A stretch of 64,000 nt of DNA from NCBI GenBank assembly GCA_028015205.1, contig CM051521.1, positions 123,512,614 to 123,576,613 on the forward strand, given 5' to 3'. A model generated the notes under the pieces. That model made no database searches. It was not told the origin of the DNA and saw only the letters and a list, made by a program, of their open reading frames with translations. The DNA is from Mytilisepta virgata (Eukaryota > Mollusca > Bivalvia > Mytilida > Mytilidae). The position numbers and the translations under genes were made by a program. Below are positions 1 to 11,846 of the stretch, one piece after another (the first letter of the stretch is position 1; each line of letters starts with the position of its first letter).

Positions 1-1626
1 CAAACAATGATTTAATAAATACATCTCTGATAATTAGAAACGGTACAATTTTGTAAAAATTTTCCATTATTTTTTACACAATAACTATTAAAACTAAACA
101 TGAACAAACATGTATTGCTTGAAAACTGTATAAAATTCCCCAAAATGTAGATCTAATAAAACATTCCTATGTTGTCTACTATCCAACGAAATATAAATAT
201 AAAACCAATACATTTGAAGCAACTGAAAACCATAAAACCAGTGTAAATATAAAACATGCTGTATTAGTCTGGATAAATACTTGCAATGTTAAAACCAAAA
301 GCTCCTGGAGAGCAAACATTTCAACATCTGACTATATTTGAAACTTTGAAGACATTTTCATTTAAAATCAGTTTTAAGTAAAAAGGAATGAAAAGTTTGT
401 TTTGCTAAACCTCAACATAAAATTGTTTGCTACACAAAATTGCACTCTTAAATGTACTATTCTTTTAAATAATCTTTTACTCTATTACAGAGGTGATTAA
501 TTGTACGGTTTGTCCGTATTTTTCACGAAATTTTGTGTCAAAATACGCTCTACGGATTGTATTATAAAATCTACCGAGATACACAAATCCGGAAAAAAAT
601 CTGCTTTTGGTCTGGAATTAGACGCTTTTTATACTAGCAATGTGCCATCGTTTCAATCGCGCTTCTAACGTTGAATATCAAAACCAGCATGGCTGATGGG
701 GTTGATGAAAATCATAAATAATTTGTTCATCAAATGGTTGAATATGCAAAGGAAAACTGGAAGGAATATCAATGAGACTTCAAACATTTATTGTCTTGTG
801 AATTGAGTGTTAAAGTTCAACTTGGAAAAAGCCTCACCCCCCAAAAATTCTTAGGATTAATCATGTTATTAGTTATAGTTATAGTTAAGTTTGGTTAAAG
901 GTAATATTGTCAGTTTTAAAAAGTCGCCCAATGACTCAGCCTTAAAACATGAATGTACAAAATATGTACAAAAGGCTTGTCTTGGACTTAGTACCTTTCA
1001 GCCCTTTTTTAGAGAAAAGGGGGGGGGGGGGTTTCATATAATATTAATTTCAAAGTGATAGGTGAAGGAATTCTATTAAAATTTGTACCATGAAGGTTGT
1101 TTTCTATCTTAAAAATATGACCCAAATTGCTGTCAGAATGCAGGAAATGGCATCTAATTTTTGAAAATTTTCGGAGGGGGGGGGGGCATGTTTGAGTCGT
1201 CTTACGACGCTCACCTGTGATTGTACTGACAGAATTCTAAAAGTACTGATGATAATAATTGAAAATACTGATAGACCACAAAATGGGTAGGCAGGTCTGC
1301 TATTACCTCCCTTTTAACAAAAGTTATCTCCCATGTAAAATTCAACTGCAGATTGCTATTTCTAGGCCATTTGTATAATTTTTAAACTCCTCTTGCAATT
1401 TTGAAAAAATTCAAATAATATCTGTAAAAGGAAGTAGTTAATAGGATAAAAAATTTGTTTCTTCAAATATAATTCTATGACTAGATTACCCAGTTTGTTT
1501 TTGGATTTTATCCTTCTCCAGTTTTGAGAGTATACATCTTCCTCTCTTAGTATTTCTAACATAGTCCCCAGTGTAATAATGTACATTTGGCACTTTGGCT
1601 TTGTATTTAATATGAGATTCTTTGAT
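1..1626. other. AT-rich non-coding DNA
   Basis: I see no convincing exon on either strand. The open frames are short, low in complexity and without good splice sites. Two oligo-G tracts (about 1020-1031 and 1177-1187) and two copies of a TTATCTCCC-type motif (1312-1325, 1323-1332) are the only notable features. The stretch could include distal 3'UTR of the minus-strand gene, but no poly(A) signal could be assigned. Confidence 0.5.
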
Positions 1627-1783
1627 AATTCACCCATTACATGCATATAATACTCTACGTCTTACTCCATCTGGAAGTAATTCACCCATTAAATGCATAT
1701 AATACTCTACATCTTACTCCATCTGGAAGTATGTCACCCATTACATGCATATAATACTCTACATCTTACTCTATCTGGAAGTA
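1627..1783. repeat. 52-bp tandem repeat, three copies
   Basis: Three head-to-tail copies of a 52-bp unit begin near 1627, 1679 and 1731. Each contains CACCCATTACATGCATATAA and ends in CATCTGGAAGTA. The copies differ at only a few positions, so the expansion is fairly young. No coding role is seen. Confidence 0.85.
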
Positions 1784-3041
1784 TGTTTTCTTATACAGGT
1801 TCCTATCATATAACTTAGTTATCAGTTACAATCTACTTGTAAAGACCTAACAAGATTATACATTATTTTATATGATAAGACCTGCATTTATTTTGATCAC
1901 TTGCTAGGATAGGTCATAAAGGTATTAGTAAATAATGTGCTTTTGGAGTATAAGTAAAAAATGAACCTTATATTTAGTATACCAATGAGGTTTGACAATA
2001 GTTTCTCCATATACAAATATATTCAATGTTTGGTCTTGATGCAGAAAATTATAAATGTACATCTCTCCGAAAATAAGAATTTATTTATAATACTACAAAA
2101 TTCTTTTGATATGTTTAAAAGAAATCTGAAATATAAGTATCGCTGTGCAATATAATGTACAATGAAAAATATCTGTAGAAATAAATGTCCTATAAAACAG
2201 ATCAAAATACTTCTATAAAATATTCTTATAATCCTCTGTAATTTTGAAGAAAAAAAACTTCTATACATGAAATTTTGTAATTCAAAATGGTGAAAATTTG
2301 TGACATCAATAGTATCAGAATGAGGCAACATGAGATCTAAAGTTAAAATAAGAAATCTCATATCCAGACAAAAAGTTTTTATTTACTTGGGTCAATTCAC
2401 TAATATTTACAAATTAAATTATTTGCAGCTAAATTTTTCATTCTATGGAATGTCGTCATGAATTACTGAAAAAGAAAAAGATCTCTAAGCTATGTATATG
2501 ACAAGAGTGTCAATAATCTAATACATCATCAATTTGCAATACTTTAAGACATCTTATGTATAAATTTTGTTCAGTAATAAAATTGATAAAATACACTTTA
2601 ACTCTCATGATGACATTACACAACAAATATTTGGACTTAAACTGTCCTCCTATCATCCACATCTATGCCATATTTTTTTGATACTGGCTCAATTTGATGT
2701 TCTATTAAATCCTTACATGAACAGTTTTTATTTGATATTTAAACTGACAAAAAATATGTTAATTTAAACTGCAACACGAAAAAAAGAAAGAACGAAAGCA
2801 CATCAAGACAACAAACAATGAACATATAAGCATAATCCTTACAAAAGGATCTGTCACAACATCAAATTAAGTTTCTACACTGAAATTCTAAAATAGAAAT
2901 CAGTCCTTTAAATATTAGAGTTTAAAGGAATAAGAATCTGATGCAAGTATGAAAGTATTACATGTACAACACAAACTAATTCAAATCAATTTAAAAGATT
3001 TGGTGGTCGGTATAGAAATATAGATTCTGCTTCAGGTACCA
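1784..3041. other. AT-rich spacer without recognisable gene
   Basis: Only short AT-driven open frames occur on both strands. No domain-like translation, RNA gene or repeat family was recognised. Confidence 0.45.
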
Positions 3042-3163
3042 GTGAGTTATGGAATTTCTCCACCTGAGATAGTTAAATTTTTTATTTTCAACACGAGAGC
3101 TTTAAGCGAACGTGTTAAAATCTAAAATTTAACTATCGAGGGTGGAGAAATTCTATAACTCAC
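3042..3163. repeat. Foldback (inverted repeat) element, about 120 bp
   Basis: The left arm begins GTGAGTTATGGAATTTCTCC and the right arm ends GGAGAAATTCTATAACTCAC. The arms pair for about 50 bases with a few mismatches around a short loop near AGCTTTAAGCGA. A transcript of either strand would form a long hairpin. No target duplication could be assigned. It resembles a small foldback MITE. Confidence 0.75.
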
Positions 3164-6100
3164 GAGTAAATTGAAGGAGAATCTGTTTCTCCTATGATTT
3201 GCAACAAAAACCTCAAGAAAATGCTGTTGCGACGCATTTTCTGTACATTAACGCTATTTTGGAAATTCTCTAGTTTATCTTTCCAATAAACGTAAAACAA
3301 ACGGCGGGAATTCCCATGCAGAAATTTAATCACACGGAAGTGGTTAAAAATCTTATGTATTTTTATCCCACCGATTAAACACGTCAAGAATAGGAGAATG
3401 TATGTTAATAGTAGAACTTTGGTAAAGCTAAAACAACCAAGGTACTGTTATAGAGTAGTTCAAGTAAACATGAGTAACAAATAATAAAACAACAATGATG
3501 AGCTATACAGAGTTTTGTACTCAACCTTCATTTCTTTTTTGGCAATTAAAATAAATTTTTTCCAAAGAATTATAAAAATGCCTAGTTCTACTTTTATATT
3601 ATGCATTTTTCAATCATTGAATACAAATAAAAACATAAAAACAAATTTTACACAAAAATAAAATGAACACAATCCCCAAAAAATCACTCTATAATATTTC
3701 CTAAGTTGGAAAAAGTATGTTATGACAACTGCTGGATTTTAATTACATGAGCAACATCAATGATAACAATTATAACTTAACAAAACAAATTCTATGATAT
3801 TGCAAACTAAACTTGAAAATCATGTCCCAGTTCAAAAAAACAATGACCTTAAGTACGTGATTTGAGAAACAAGTAATTTTGGTCACAGACCACAGAGCAC
3901 ATGAGCTAAAGAATAAAAAAATTATATCCAGGATAACAACAATAAATTAGCCTTTCCTAAACATAAAAGTAATATTTTTCCATCATTGAGGAGATACATT
4001 GTAATAGTAAAAGTCCAACCAAAATTATTTCCAGGACATTAATTTTACATTATTAATAAATATTTAGAACATCATTTGGCATTTTTATGAATGAATTTCG
4101 TTAAGTATTTATCCAACCAATCTATCTTTGCTATTTATGGTTAACTGAAAATATGTGTGTTAATGGTTTCATGCGATGAAAGTAAAAGGAAGTAAGTAGG
4201 TTATTTGTCAGTTTGCTACACTTTTTACCTTCTCCCTTTGGGACAATTTTCAGGTTTTAAACTGTGTTTGTTCAAAATTTCAATTCTAATTTCAACCTTA
4301 AACACATATATCTTTTTATTTTGCCCAAATAAAAAATGTGTAAAAAATTTATACAAAATATATTCCATTGGTAAACATAAATTTTTCACCAATTACATTA
4401 TATAAGTAAATATTGGTCCCCTTTAACACTCCTATTAATACTGATGCTTTATAAATCATTGTATAATGTATTAACAACCATAATGAGGTTTATAAAGGGA
4501 GATAAATAAGATAAAATGAAAATGATTTAATGCAAAGCATAAAAACTACAAAAAACACACAAACCCATCATATTTGACATAATATCCTACAATTAAATAT
4601 GTAATGCAATTATTTCATTATTTCTAAAATCAAGCACTAAAATGTTTGGTCTAAATTGCACGTAAAAGCTCTTTTATCGTAATCAACTATTAATTATATT
4701 AAACTAAAAACAATTAAAAATTGAATGAAAAATTATTCTGGTGTATGGGGAATAACTCTGTTCTATTCTTGGGATTAAAAAGAAGCCATTGTATGATCCC
4801 TGGGAAATTGCACTTTAAACAGTTTTATAAAACACATTGATTCAAGGAAAAAATATAATTTTAACTGAACAGGAATTCTTATCAAATGAAGAGCTGGTCA
4901 CATTTTTATTTCTAAAAAAAAAGAAAAATGAGGAAATTCTATGTACCAAACTGTTAAATATTTGGGTTTTTTTTTCGTGGTGTTCACATCAAAATTCATG
5001 TGTTTGGTATATTTAAAGGATATTTCACATTACAATAAAGTAATATACCATATTTAGCCCCCCTAATTGCCTTAATTTTTCATTAATTTCAGTTAATGTA
5101 AATTAATTTTATTTAATTCGATACCAATTTATATCAGTTTTTGGGTGAAAAAAGAAAGTACATAACGGGTATGTTTTATTGTACTATACAATTTCAAAAT
5201 CATGAAATTATTTTCCTCAAAACAGAAAATTTTCACCAAACTAATAAACCGATACCCACAACAATCAATAATATAAATCTACTGAGCCCACAAGTTCTAA
5301 AATAGCCTTTTAAATTCTGATTATTTTTTTAAATTTCAACACCTAATTGTTGCACTTGTCCTTTTCTGAATACACCTACATGTAATTGTTGCACTTGTCC
5401 TTTTCTGAATATAATATTTATAAATTGAATACAACAAAAAGTTTCATTGAAAACAAATATAATGCAACAAAACCAAGAATAAGGAAACATAAATAAAACT
5501 TGAGCAAACAAACAAGCACCATGACAACCAAAAGAGAGGTAGAATGAAACACAACATAAAAATAAAATTGCAGTAGTTTGTTTACAACAGTGCACCAAAA
5601 TCTGAAAGTTTATAAAAATTCCGCTCATCTTTAAGTTTCATCTATAATCTTTAATTTAAAAATGTGATTAATACCTTATCTTGATACAATATTTGTCTCT
5701 GACAAAACAATTTCAAAACTATCTTTATCTTTCTGAATAAACATCTAACAGTAATCATTAAATGAGCTGTCAAAATGACAGCAAGCTATGTTTTCCTTCT
5801 GAAGGCCATAAATGGCCTTTGATGTTCCATACACAACGCAATGGCAATGACCTCAGTAATTAAAAAAACACAATATACCAAACTTATTTTCATGAATGAC
5901 GGAGAGAAACAACATACCCTTCCTGAATAAAGTAATCAAATAACAAAGATATATCAACAAAATTCCTGATTTTAACTTTTGGTTCAAATTCTTTTTGTCA
6001 AAAAGAAATATAATCTACAGTCGTGATATTTTATGGTCTTAATACCTTAACTGTTTGGAACTACCAACCCACCATAGATTGTCAAACTAATTACTAAATT

Positions 6101-7204
6101 ATTCCACTGGAAAACTCAAGTGATCTGAAAGGCCTTAATATTTACATACAACCTTCTAAAAAAACAACATTTTATTTCTATACTGATGCTAAGAAAATGA
6201 CCCTTTTTGTTAGAAAGCATTTTTATCTAAATTTTCACCTAAACTCATTTGATATGACAGTATGTTGTATAAATGTTGATTTAAGGTTACAAATTTTTAC
6301 AAAAAAAATCCTTTTCATAAAAATAAGAGATCAACTCATATCACATTGGTCATAAAATGTACTAGTATTTCATAAAATTAAAATGAAAAATTAACATCTA
6401 CCATACTATAAATAGAAACAATCAAACACACCTTACTAAAAATAAATTACATGGCTAACTCATATACAGCGAGACAGACTGAGGTCTATTTGATGGACTT
6501 AAGTTTCTCTTTTTACACATGATACAGAGGATGAAATTATATACAGTAATGATTTTTCTTTGGAATGATCACCATCACAATTTTACCTGAAAGCAGAATA
6601 AAAATTGTCTACAGGTAAAGTTCTCAACTAAAACAATTCATCACAGATATTCCAGGAAAAATATATCGCTAGTTGTATCACATAATTGTCACAAAAATTT
6701 GATTTATCCAGCTTAAATTTTTTTTTCAGTATTCAAACTACTATAAAAAAGTTGCACAACAGCATTTTACAGTAATTTTTATTATAGGATATGAAAGAAA
6801 GGATATTGTGAGTTAATTTTTTGGTCAGTTTATGCTTTAAGCGGCAATGTCTCTATCGTGTTTCAAAGTTTCCAACATAAATGGATTATTTTCTGGCTTT
6901 TTTTAAAGGAAATCAGCTATATCTTCTGGTTTGTGACTGAGTTACTAATACACAGAAGAGGAACTGTTTACTCTTCCAGAGCACCTTGACTATTGTTATA
7001 AAGTTTTGTATTGTCATTAGTTTTTTCTGTGTTTTTAAGTTGTCTTTTTTCATTGCTAAGTTTGTCTGTCCCTATGATGTATTTATGGCTGAAGATGTCT
7101 GAAGACAAATTAGCTTTCTATCAAGTATTGTTTAAATCATACTTTTTTATAACTATAGATCACAAAAATTGTAACTCAAAGGAAATGCATCAAAATAAAT
7201 AGTT
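3164..7204. other. Long AT-rich stretch without recognisable gene
   Basis: Nothing convincing as an exon, RNA gene or known mobile element was found. There is an AAGGGAGATAAA motif at about 4494-4506 and a short direct repeat (CTAATTGTTGCACTTGTCC type) at about 5343 and 5384. The open frames here have compositions typical of random AT-rich DNA. Confidence 0.45.
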
Positions 7205-8830
7205 ATGTCATTCGACAATTGTCTGAAACATGCATTTGATGCAAGTCACTCAAGCCTAAAACTGTGTCCAAGGTCGGCTAACAGGTCTGTTAGTTTAAAC
7301 TTTTGTATTTATAATGGATTGGGAAACCAGTTATACCAACTTATGTTTATCTCTCTCCACCCTCCAAAAATATCTATAGACCTAACATGTTACCTTTGGC
7401 CAGAAATGGACTTACTGGTATTTGTGAAAATTTGATGCAAGTCATTCAAGCATGAAATCAGGTCAAGGTTGGGTGACAGGTGTCAGACTGGCATGTACCT
7501 TACAAGAACTATCTATAGACCAAATATAGTGGGTCAAGGAATGAAAGCTGCCAAGAAATGGACTTAATTCTAGAAATGAACAAAAGTCATTCAAGCATGA
7601 AACTGAGGTCAAGACAGGGTTCTTGCTAAGAATTTTTCATGATTCAGACTGGTGATTTTCACTTTTATTTTAATGTACATTCCTGAAGGATTTTGGAATA
7701 CCATGGAAGGTCTATTGTACTTTTGTTAAAGTTAAATCATGTGCTGTCACAAAATACTGACGAAAATAAATTAAAAAAAAAAATTAAAAATGCATCGGTG
7801 CTCCAAACTTTATCATTATCTTATTTTTAATATTATTTATCTTTTATCTTATTATTTCTTCTCAAGGATACTCTTCTTTCCTTCCCATTGTTTTAACATC
7901 TTAATAATCAATATTGACAAAATTTCCATTTGTGCATAGATAAGTCACAGTCTGCTAAATTTCTTTGCTTACTATTTTGTTGTTTCCTTCCCCATCCCCT
8001 TTGATTTCTATAAACATAAAAATGCTGACAAGAAAAAATTTTTGATGAAAATTATGGTCTTTGGAATCAGTTGATTAAATCTACACGCATCCCAGGCATG
8101 CACAAGTCTGAAGGATGACGCATCGTCCATTTTTTAACGCATCAAGGATGTATGTACACACCTTAGCGAGAACCCTGTCAAGGTCAGTCATAAGGTGTCA
8201 GACTGGCATGTACCCTGCAAGAGCTATCTATACACCAAATACAGTGGGTCTAGGTATTACAATTGCTGAGTAATGGGATTAATCTCGAAAATGTAACAAA
8301 AATCACTCAATCATGATACAGAGGTTTAGACTGGCCAACACATGTCAGACTGGCTTGTAGCCAACAAGAACTATCTATAGACCAAATATAGAAGGTCTAG
8401 GTTTTTAAGATGCTGAGAAATGGCCTTAATAGCAAAAATGTAATGCAAGTTATTCAAGCATGGATTCAGGTCAAAGTAGGTTGAGAAGTGTCAGACTGGC
8501 TTGGGCACAACCAGAACTATCTATAGACCAAATAAAGTGGGTCTAGGTATTACAGTACCTGAGAAATGAACTAAATCATGAAATAGGATGCAAGTCACTC
8601 AAGCATGAAATTGGGGTCAAGGTGCGGAGAAAGATATCAGACTGGCATGTACCTGCTAAGAACTATCTTTAGACCAAATATGGTGAGCCTTGGTATTACA
8701 GTTGCTGAGAAATGGACTTAAATCACGAAACTTGGATGCAGATTTTAGAAATGTTTATCAAGTCAATGAATAATGAAAATGAGATCAAGGTCACAAGTAT
8801 ACTGCTGCAAAGTTCATACCATAATACATC
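7205..8830. repeat. Diverged tandem repeat, about 140-bp module, interrupted by a MITE
   Basis: A module containing CAAGTCATTCAAGCATGAAA, then a GTCAGACTGGCATGTACC-like stretch and AACTATCTATAGACCAAATA, recurs near 7240, 7436, 7580, 8300, 8445, 8590 and 8755 with considerable divergence. The array is broken at 7615-8177 by a CAGGG-ended element. Related modules in other orientations occur at about 22430-22880 and 38930-39260, so this is a dispersed family with internal tandem structure. Confidence 0.7.
7615..8177. mobile_element. hAT-like non-autonomous DNA element (MITE)
   Basis: The ends are inverted: CAGGGTTCTTGCTAAG on the left, and on the right the complement of CAGGGTTCTCGCTAAG. The CAGGGTTCTC-type end is typical of hAT terminal repeats. 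The element interrupts the tandem module so that flanking repeat sequence (GAGGTCAAG / TCAAGGTCAG) can be read across it. The visible direct repeat is only about 5-6 bp (TCAAG), shorter than the 8 bp expected for hAT. No transposase is encoded in its 563 bp. Confidence 0.6.
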
Positions 8831-9112
8831 TATGGACCAAAGAAATTTAAGTGTAGGTATTATGTGTTCAAAGGTATAAAGGTTTTAAAGAAGTTTACAA
8901 AAGTTTACACAATCGACGAGGGAAAGTAATACTTACATCTCAAATTTAAGGACATTTGTGGCAGGCGTGACAAAAATCAATGTAATTTTTAAAAATGCTG
9001 CATGAACAACTTAATTTTAACATTTACATTTTATAATACATAATTATGATGAATAAATGTATGCATCCTTAGATTTTTGTTTGCTTTTTTTGAAAATTTT
9101 AAAGGGATGAAT
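8831..9112. other. Short AT-rich spacer
   Basis: No gene or repeat family was recognised between the tandem-module region and the HINE-like element. Confidence 0.4.
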
Positions 9113-9819
9113 AACTAGAGGCTCCCAGGAGCCTGTATCGCTCACCTGTACTATGTCCATCTTGACTGGCAACCTGTCAACTTCCAACTGGCTCACTGGT
9201 TTCAAACAAGAGGATCTTTCAGTGATTTTTCCATATAGGTCCTATGTTAAACACTGTTCGGCTTTGGCAGCCATCTTGGATGACGGGTGGGGTCATAGGA
9301 TATATTTCTGAATGACGACCACCTAAGGACCATTGCTGCCCACTTTTGTTCCAATTGGCCAAGTGGTTTACGACAAGAAGATCTTTAATTAAATTCCCCA
9401 TAGGGTCCTATGTTAAACTATGTTCGGCTCTGGCAGCCATCTTGGATGACGAGCTGGGTCATTGGATATAATTCGCAAAGAGGACCACCTAAGGAGCATT
9501 GCTGCTAAATTTTGTTCCAATTGGCCTAGTGGTTTCAGACAAGAAGATCTTTAAATAAATTTTCCATAGGGTCCTATGTTAAACTGTTCGGCTCTGGCGG
9601 CCATCTTGGATGACAGGCCAGGTCATCAGATATACTTCTGAAAGAGGACCACCTAAGGACCATTGCTGACAAGTTTTGTTCCAATTAACCCAGTGGTTTC
9701 AGAGGAGAAGATCTTTAAAGGAAAGTTTACGACGACAACGACGGACAATGGACGACGACAGACGACGGACACTAAGTGATGGCAATAGCTCACATGGCCC
9801 TTTGGGCCAGGTGAGCTAA
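9113..9819 (-). mobile_element. Complete Helentron/HINE-like non-autonomous element
   Basis: Read on the minus strand, the element starts TTAGCTCACCTGGCCCAAAG, has a GTCGTC-type microsatellite just inside (9731-9772) and repeated 'CCTTAGGTGGTCCTC'-type modules. It ends CAGGTGAGCGATACAGG followed by a GGCTCC/GGAGCC hairpin and CTAGTT. The 5' GCTCACCTGG and subterminal 3' CAGGTGAGC are inverted, while the terminal hairpin is present on one side only. This asymmetric layout with a microsatellite is known from Helentron-derived HINE/DINE-1 elements. No Rep/helicase is encoded. It lies about 50 bp past the stop codon of the minus-strand gene, so it is probably in that gene's 3'UTR. Confidence 0.65.
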
Positions 9820-9868
9820 TAAAAACACATATACCAAATAATACATACTGTAGATTATATAGTTTCTG

Positions 9869-9934
9869 TCAGGATTTGCTAAAGTTTAGTGATGTTCTTG
9901 CTCTTGGGGAATTCAGAGGTGTTATATCTTGAAT
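9869..9934 (-). CDS. Minus-strand gene, exon 3 (C-terminal exon, unknown protein)
   Basis: This is the terminal coding exon of the three-exon minus-strand gene. It starts after a good acceptor (TTGTTTTGCAG) and encodes IQDITPLNSPRARTSLNFSK plus a final Ser before a TGA. It enters in phase 0, which is the phase left by exon 2 at its GAA|GTAAGT donor, so the join is in frame. It supplies residues 400-420 of the predicted 420. The tail is Ser/Arg/Pro-rich with no recognised domain. A SP dipeptide (NSPRAR) could be a proline-directed phosphosite (inference). Alternative: an additional exon could lie between this and exon 2, hidden by the repeat array. I saw none. Confidence 0.75.
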   Translation of the reverse strand: MQDITPLNSPRARTSLNFSKS

Positions 9935-10309
9935 CTGCAAAACAATATTTTAAATACATACCCTTCCTAATCAAATAACAATATACACATTCCAACAGAT
10001 TTTATTTTTGTATAAATGTCTTCACATCACATACTATTTTTCTTTTTGAGGTCCAGGTACCATTCCTATGATCTTATCTACTGTTACAAATTCAGAATTT
10101 TATATGTGTATAACTGTTGTGTATCTTTAATGTATGAGAACTGACAATATACAGAGCATAAAATTATGTGAGGATATGGGGTAGGCATCAAAGGGACATA
10201 AATACATACAATTTAACAGAACATGACCAGCAAACATTATAATTTTTCATTACTTTTTTCACCAAACTTAGTTCATATCTTTGATTTCTTGTCTGCTAAA
10301 ATTACCTTT
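9935..10309 (-). other. Distal part of intron 2
   Basis: AT-rich intronic sequence between the terminal exon acceptor and the 52-bp array. No exon, RNA gene or repeat family was recognised. Confidence 0.5.
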
Positions 10310-11846
10310 ATTTCAGAGTTGTCATCTCTGTTGACAGACTGTATTTTTATATGGTAGACTTACTTCAGAGATTTCATCTCTGCTGACAGACTGTATTTTT
10401 ATAAGGGAAACTCACTTCAAAGCTGTCATTGCCGTTGACAGACTGTACTATGATAAGGTAAACTTACTTCAGAGCTTTCACCTCTGCTGACAGACTGTAC
10501 TTGGATAAGGTAAACTTACTTCAGAGCTATCATCACCGTTGACAGACTGTACTTGGATAAGGTAAACTTACTTCAGAGCTGTCATCACCGTTGACAGACT
10601 GTACTTGGATAAGGTAAACTTACTTCAGAGCTGTCATCACCGTTGACAGACTGTACTTGGATAAAGTAAACTTACTTCAGAGCTGTCATCACCGTTGACA
10701 GACTGTACTTGGATAAGGTAAACTTACTTCAGAGCTGTCATCACCGTTGACAGACTGTACTTGGATAAAGTAAACTTACTTCAGAGCTGTCATCACTGTT
10801 GACAGACTGTACTTGGATAAAGTAAACTTACTTCAGAGCTGTCATCACTGTTGACAGACTGTACTTGGATAAGGTAAACTTACTTCAGAGCTGTCATCAC
10901 CGTTGACAAACTGTACTTGGATAAGGTAAACTTACTTCAGAGCTGTCATCACCTTTGACAGACTGTACTTGGATAAGGTAAACTTACTTCAGAGCTTTCA
11001 TCTTTACTGACAGACTGTATTTGTTTAAGGTGAACTAACTTCAGAGCTTTCATCTCTGATGACAGACTGTACTTGGATAAGGTAAACTTACTTCAGAGCT
11101 ATCATCACCGTTGACAGACTGTACTTGGATAAAGTAAACTTACTTCAGAGCTGTCATCACCGTTGCCAGACTGTACTTGGATAAAGTAAACTTACTTCAG
11201 AGCTGTCATCACCGTTGACAGACTGTACTTGGATAAAGTAAACTTACTTCAGAGCTGTCATCACCGTTGACAGACTGTACTTGGATAAAGTAAACTTACT
11301 TCAGAGCTGTCATCACCGTTGACAGACTGTACTTGGATAAGGTAAACTTACTTCAGAGCTGTCATCACCGTTGACAAACTGTACTTGGATAAGGTAAATT
11401 TATTTCAGAGCTGTCATCACCGTTGACAGACTGTACTAGGATAAGGTAAACTTACTTCAGAGCTTTCATCTTTACTGACAGACTGTATTTGTTTAAGGTC
11501 AACTAACTTCAGAGCTTTCATCTCTGATGACAGACTGTATATGTATAAGGTAAACTTACTTCAGAGCTGTCATCACCGTTGACAGACTGTACTTGGATAA
11601 GGTAAACTTACTTCAGAGCTGTCATCACCGTTGACAGACTGTACTTGGATAAAGTAAACTTGCTTCAGAGCTGTCATCACCATTATAAAGTAAACTTGCT
11701 TCAGAGCTGTCATCACCGTTGACAGACTGTACTTGGATAAGGTAAACTTACTTCAGAGCTGTCATCACCGTTGTCAGACTGTACTTGGATAAAGTAAACT
11801 TACTTCAGAGCTGTCATCACCGTTGACAGACTGTACTTGGATAAGA
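10310..11846 (-). repeat. 52-bp minisatellite carrying splice-donor copies (about 30 units)
   Basis: About 30 tandem units of 52 bp run up to and into exon 2 of the minus-strand gene. On the gene strand a unit reads CTTATCCAAGTACAG, then a 27-nt block TCTGTCAACGGTGATGACAG...GAA, then the donor GTAAGT and TTTAC. The unit nearest the exon is the real exon end. The others repeat the exon tail plus the donor inside the intron. The left-most units (about 10310-10480) are more diverged, and one unit near 11668 is shortened to about 30 bp. Two variant units (TTCATCTTTACTGAC and TTCATCTCTGATGAC, plus strand) recur as a pair near 10998/11049 and 11466/11517, which shows a higher-order duplication of nine units. 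Confidence 0.95.

Noticed and set aside
10310..11846. Regular 52-bp units resembling a CRISPR array
   Set aside because: There are no unique spacers between repeats; whole units are repeated, and the context is a eukaryotic intron-exon junction.
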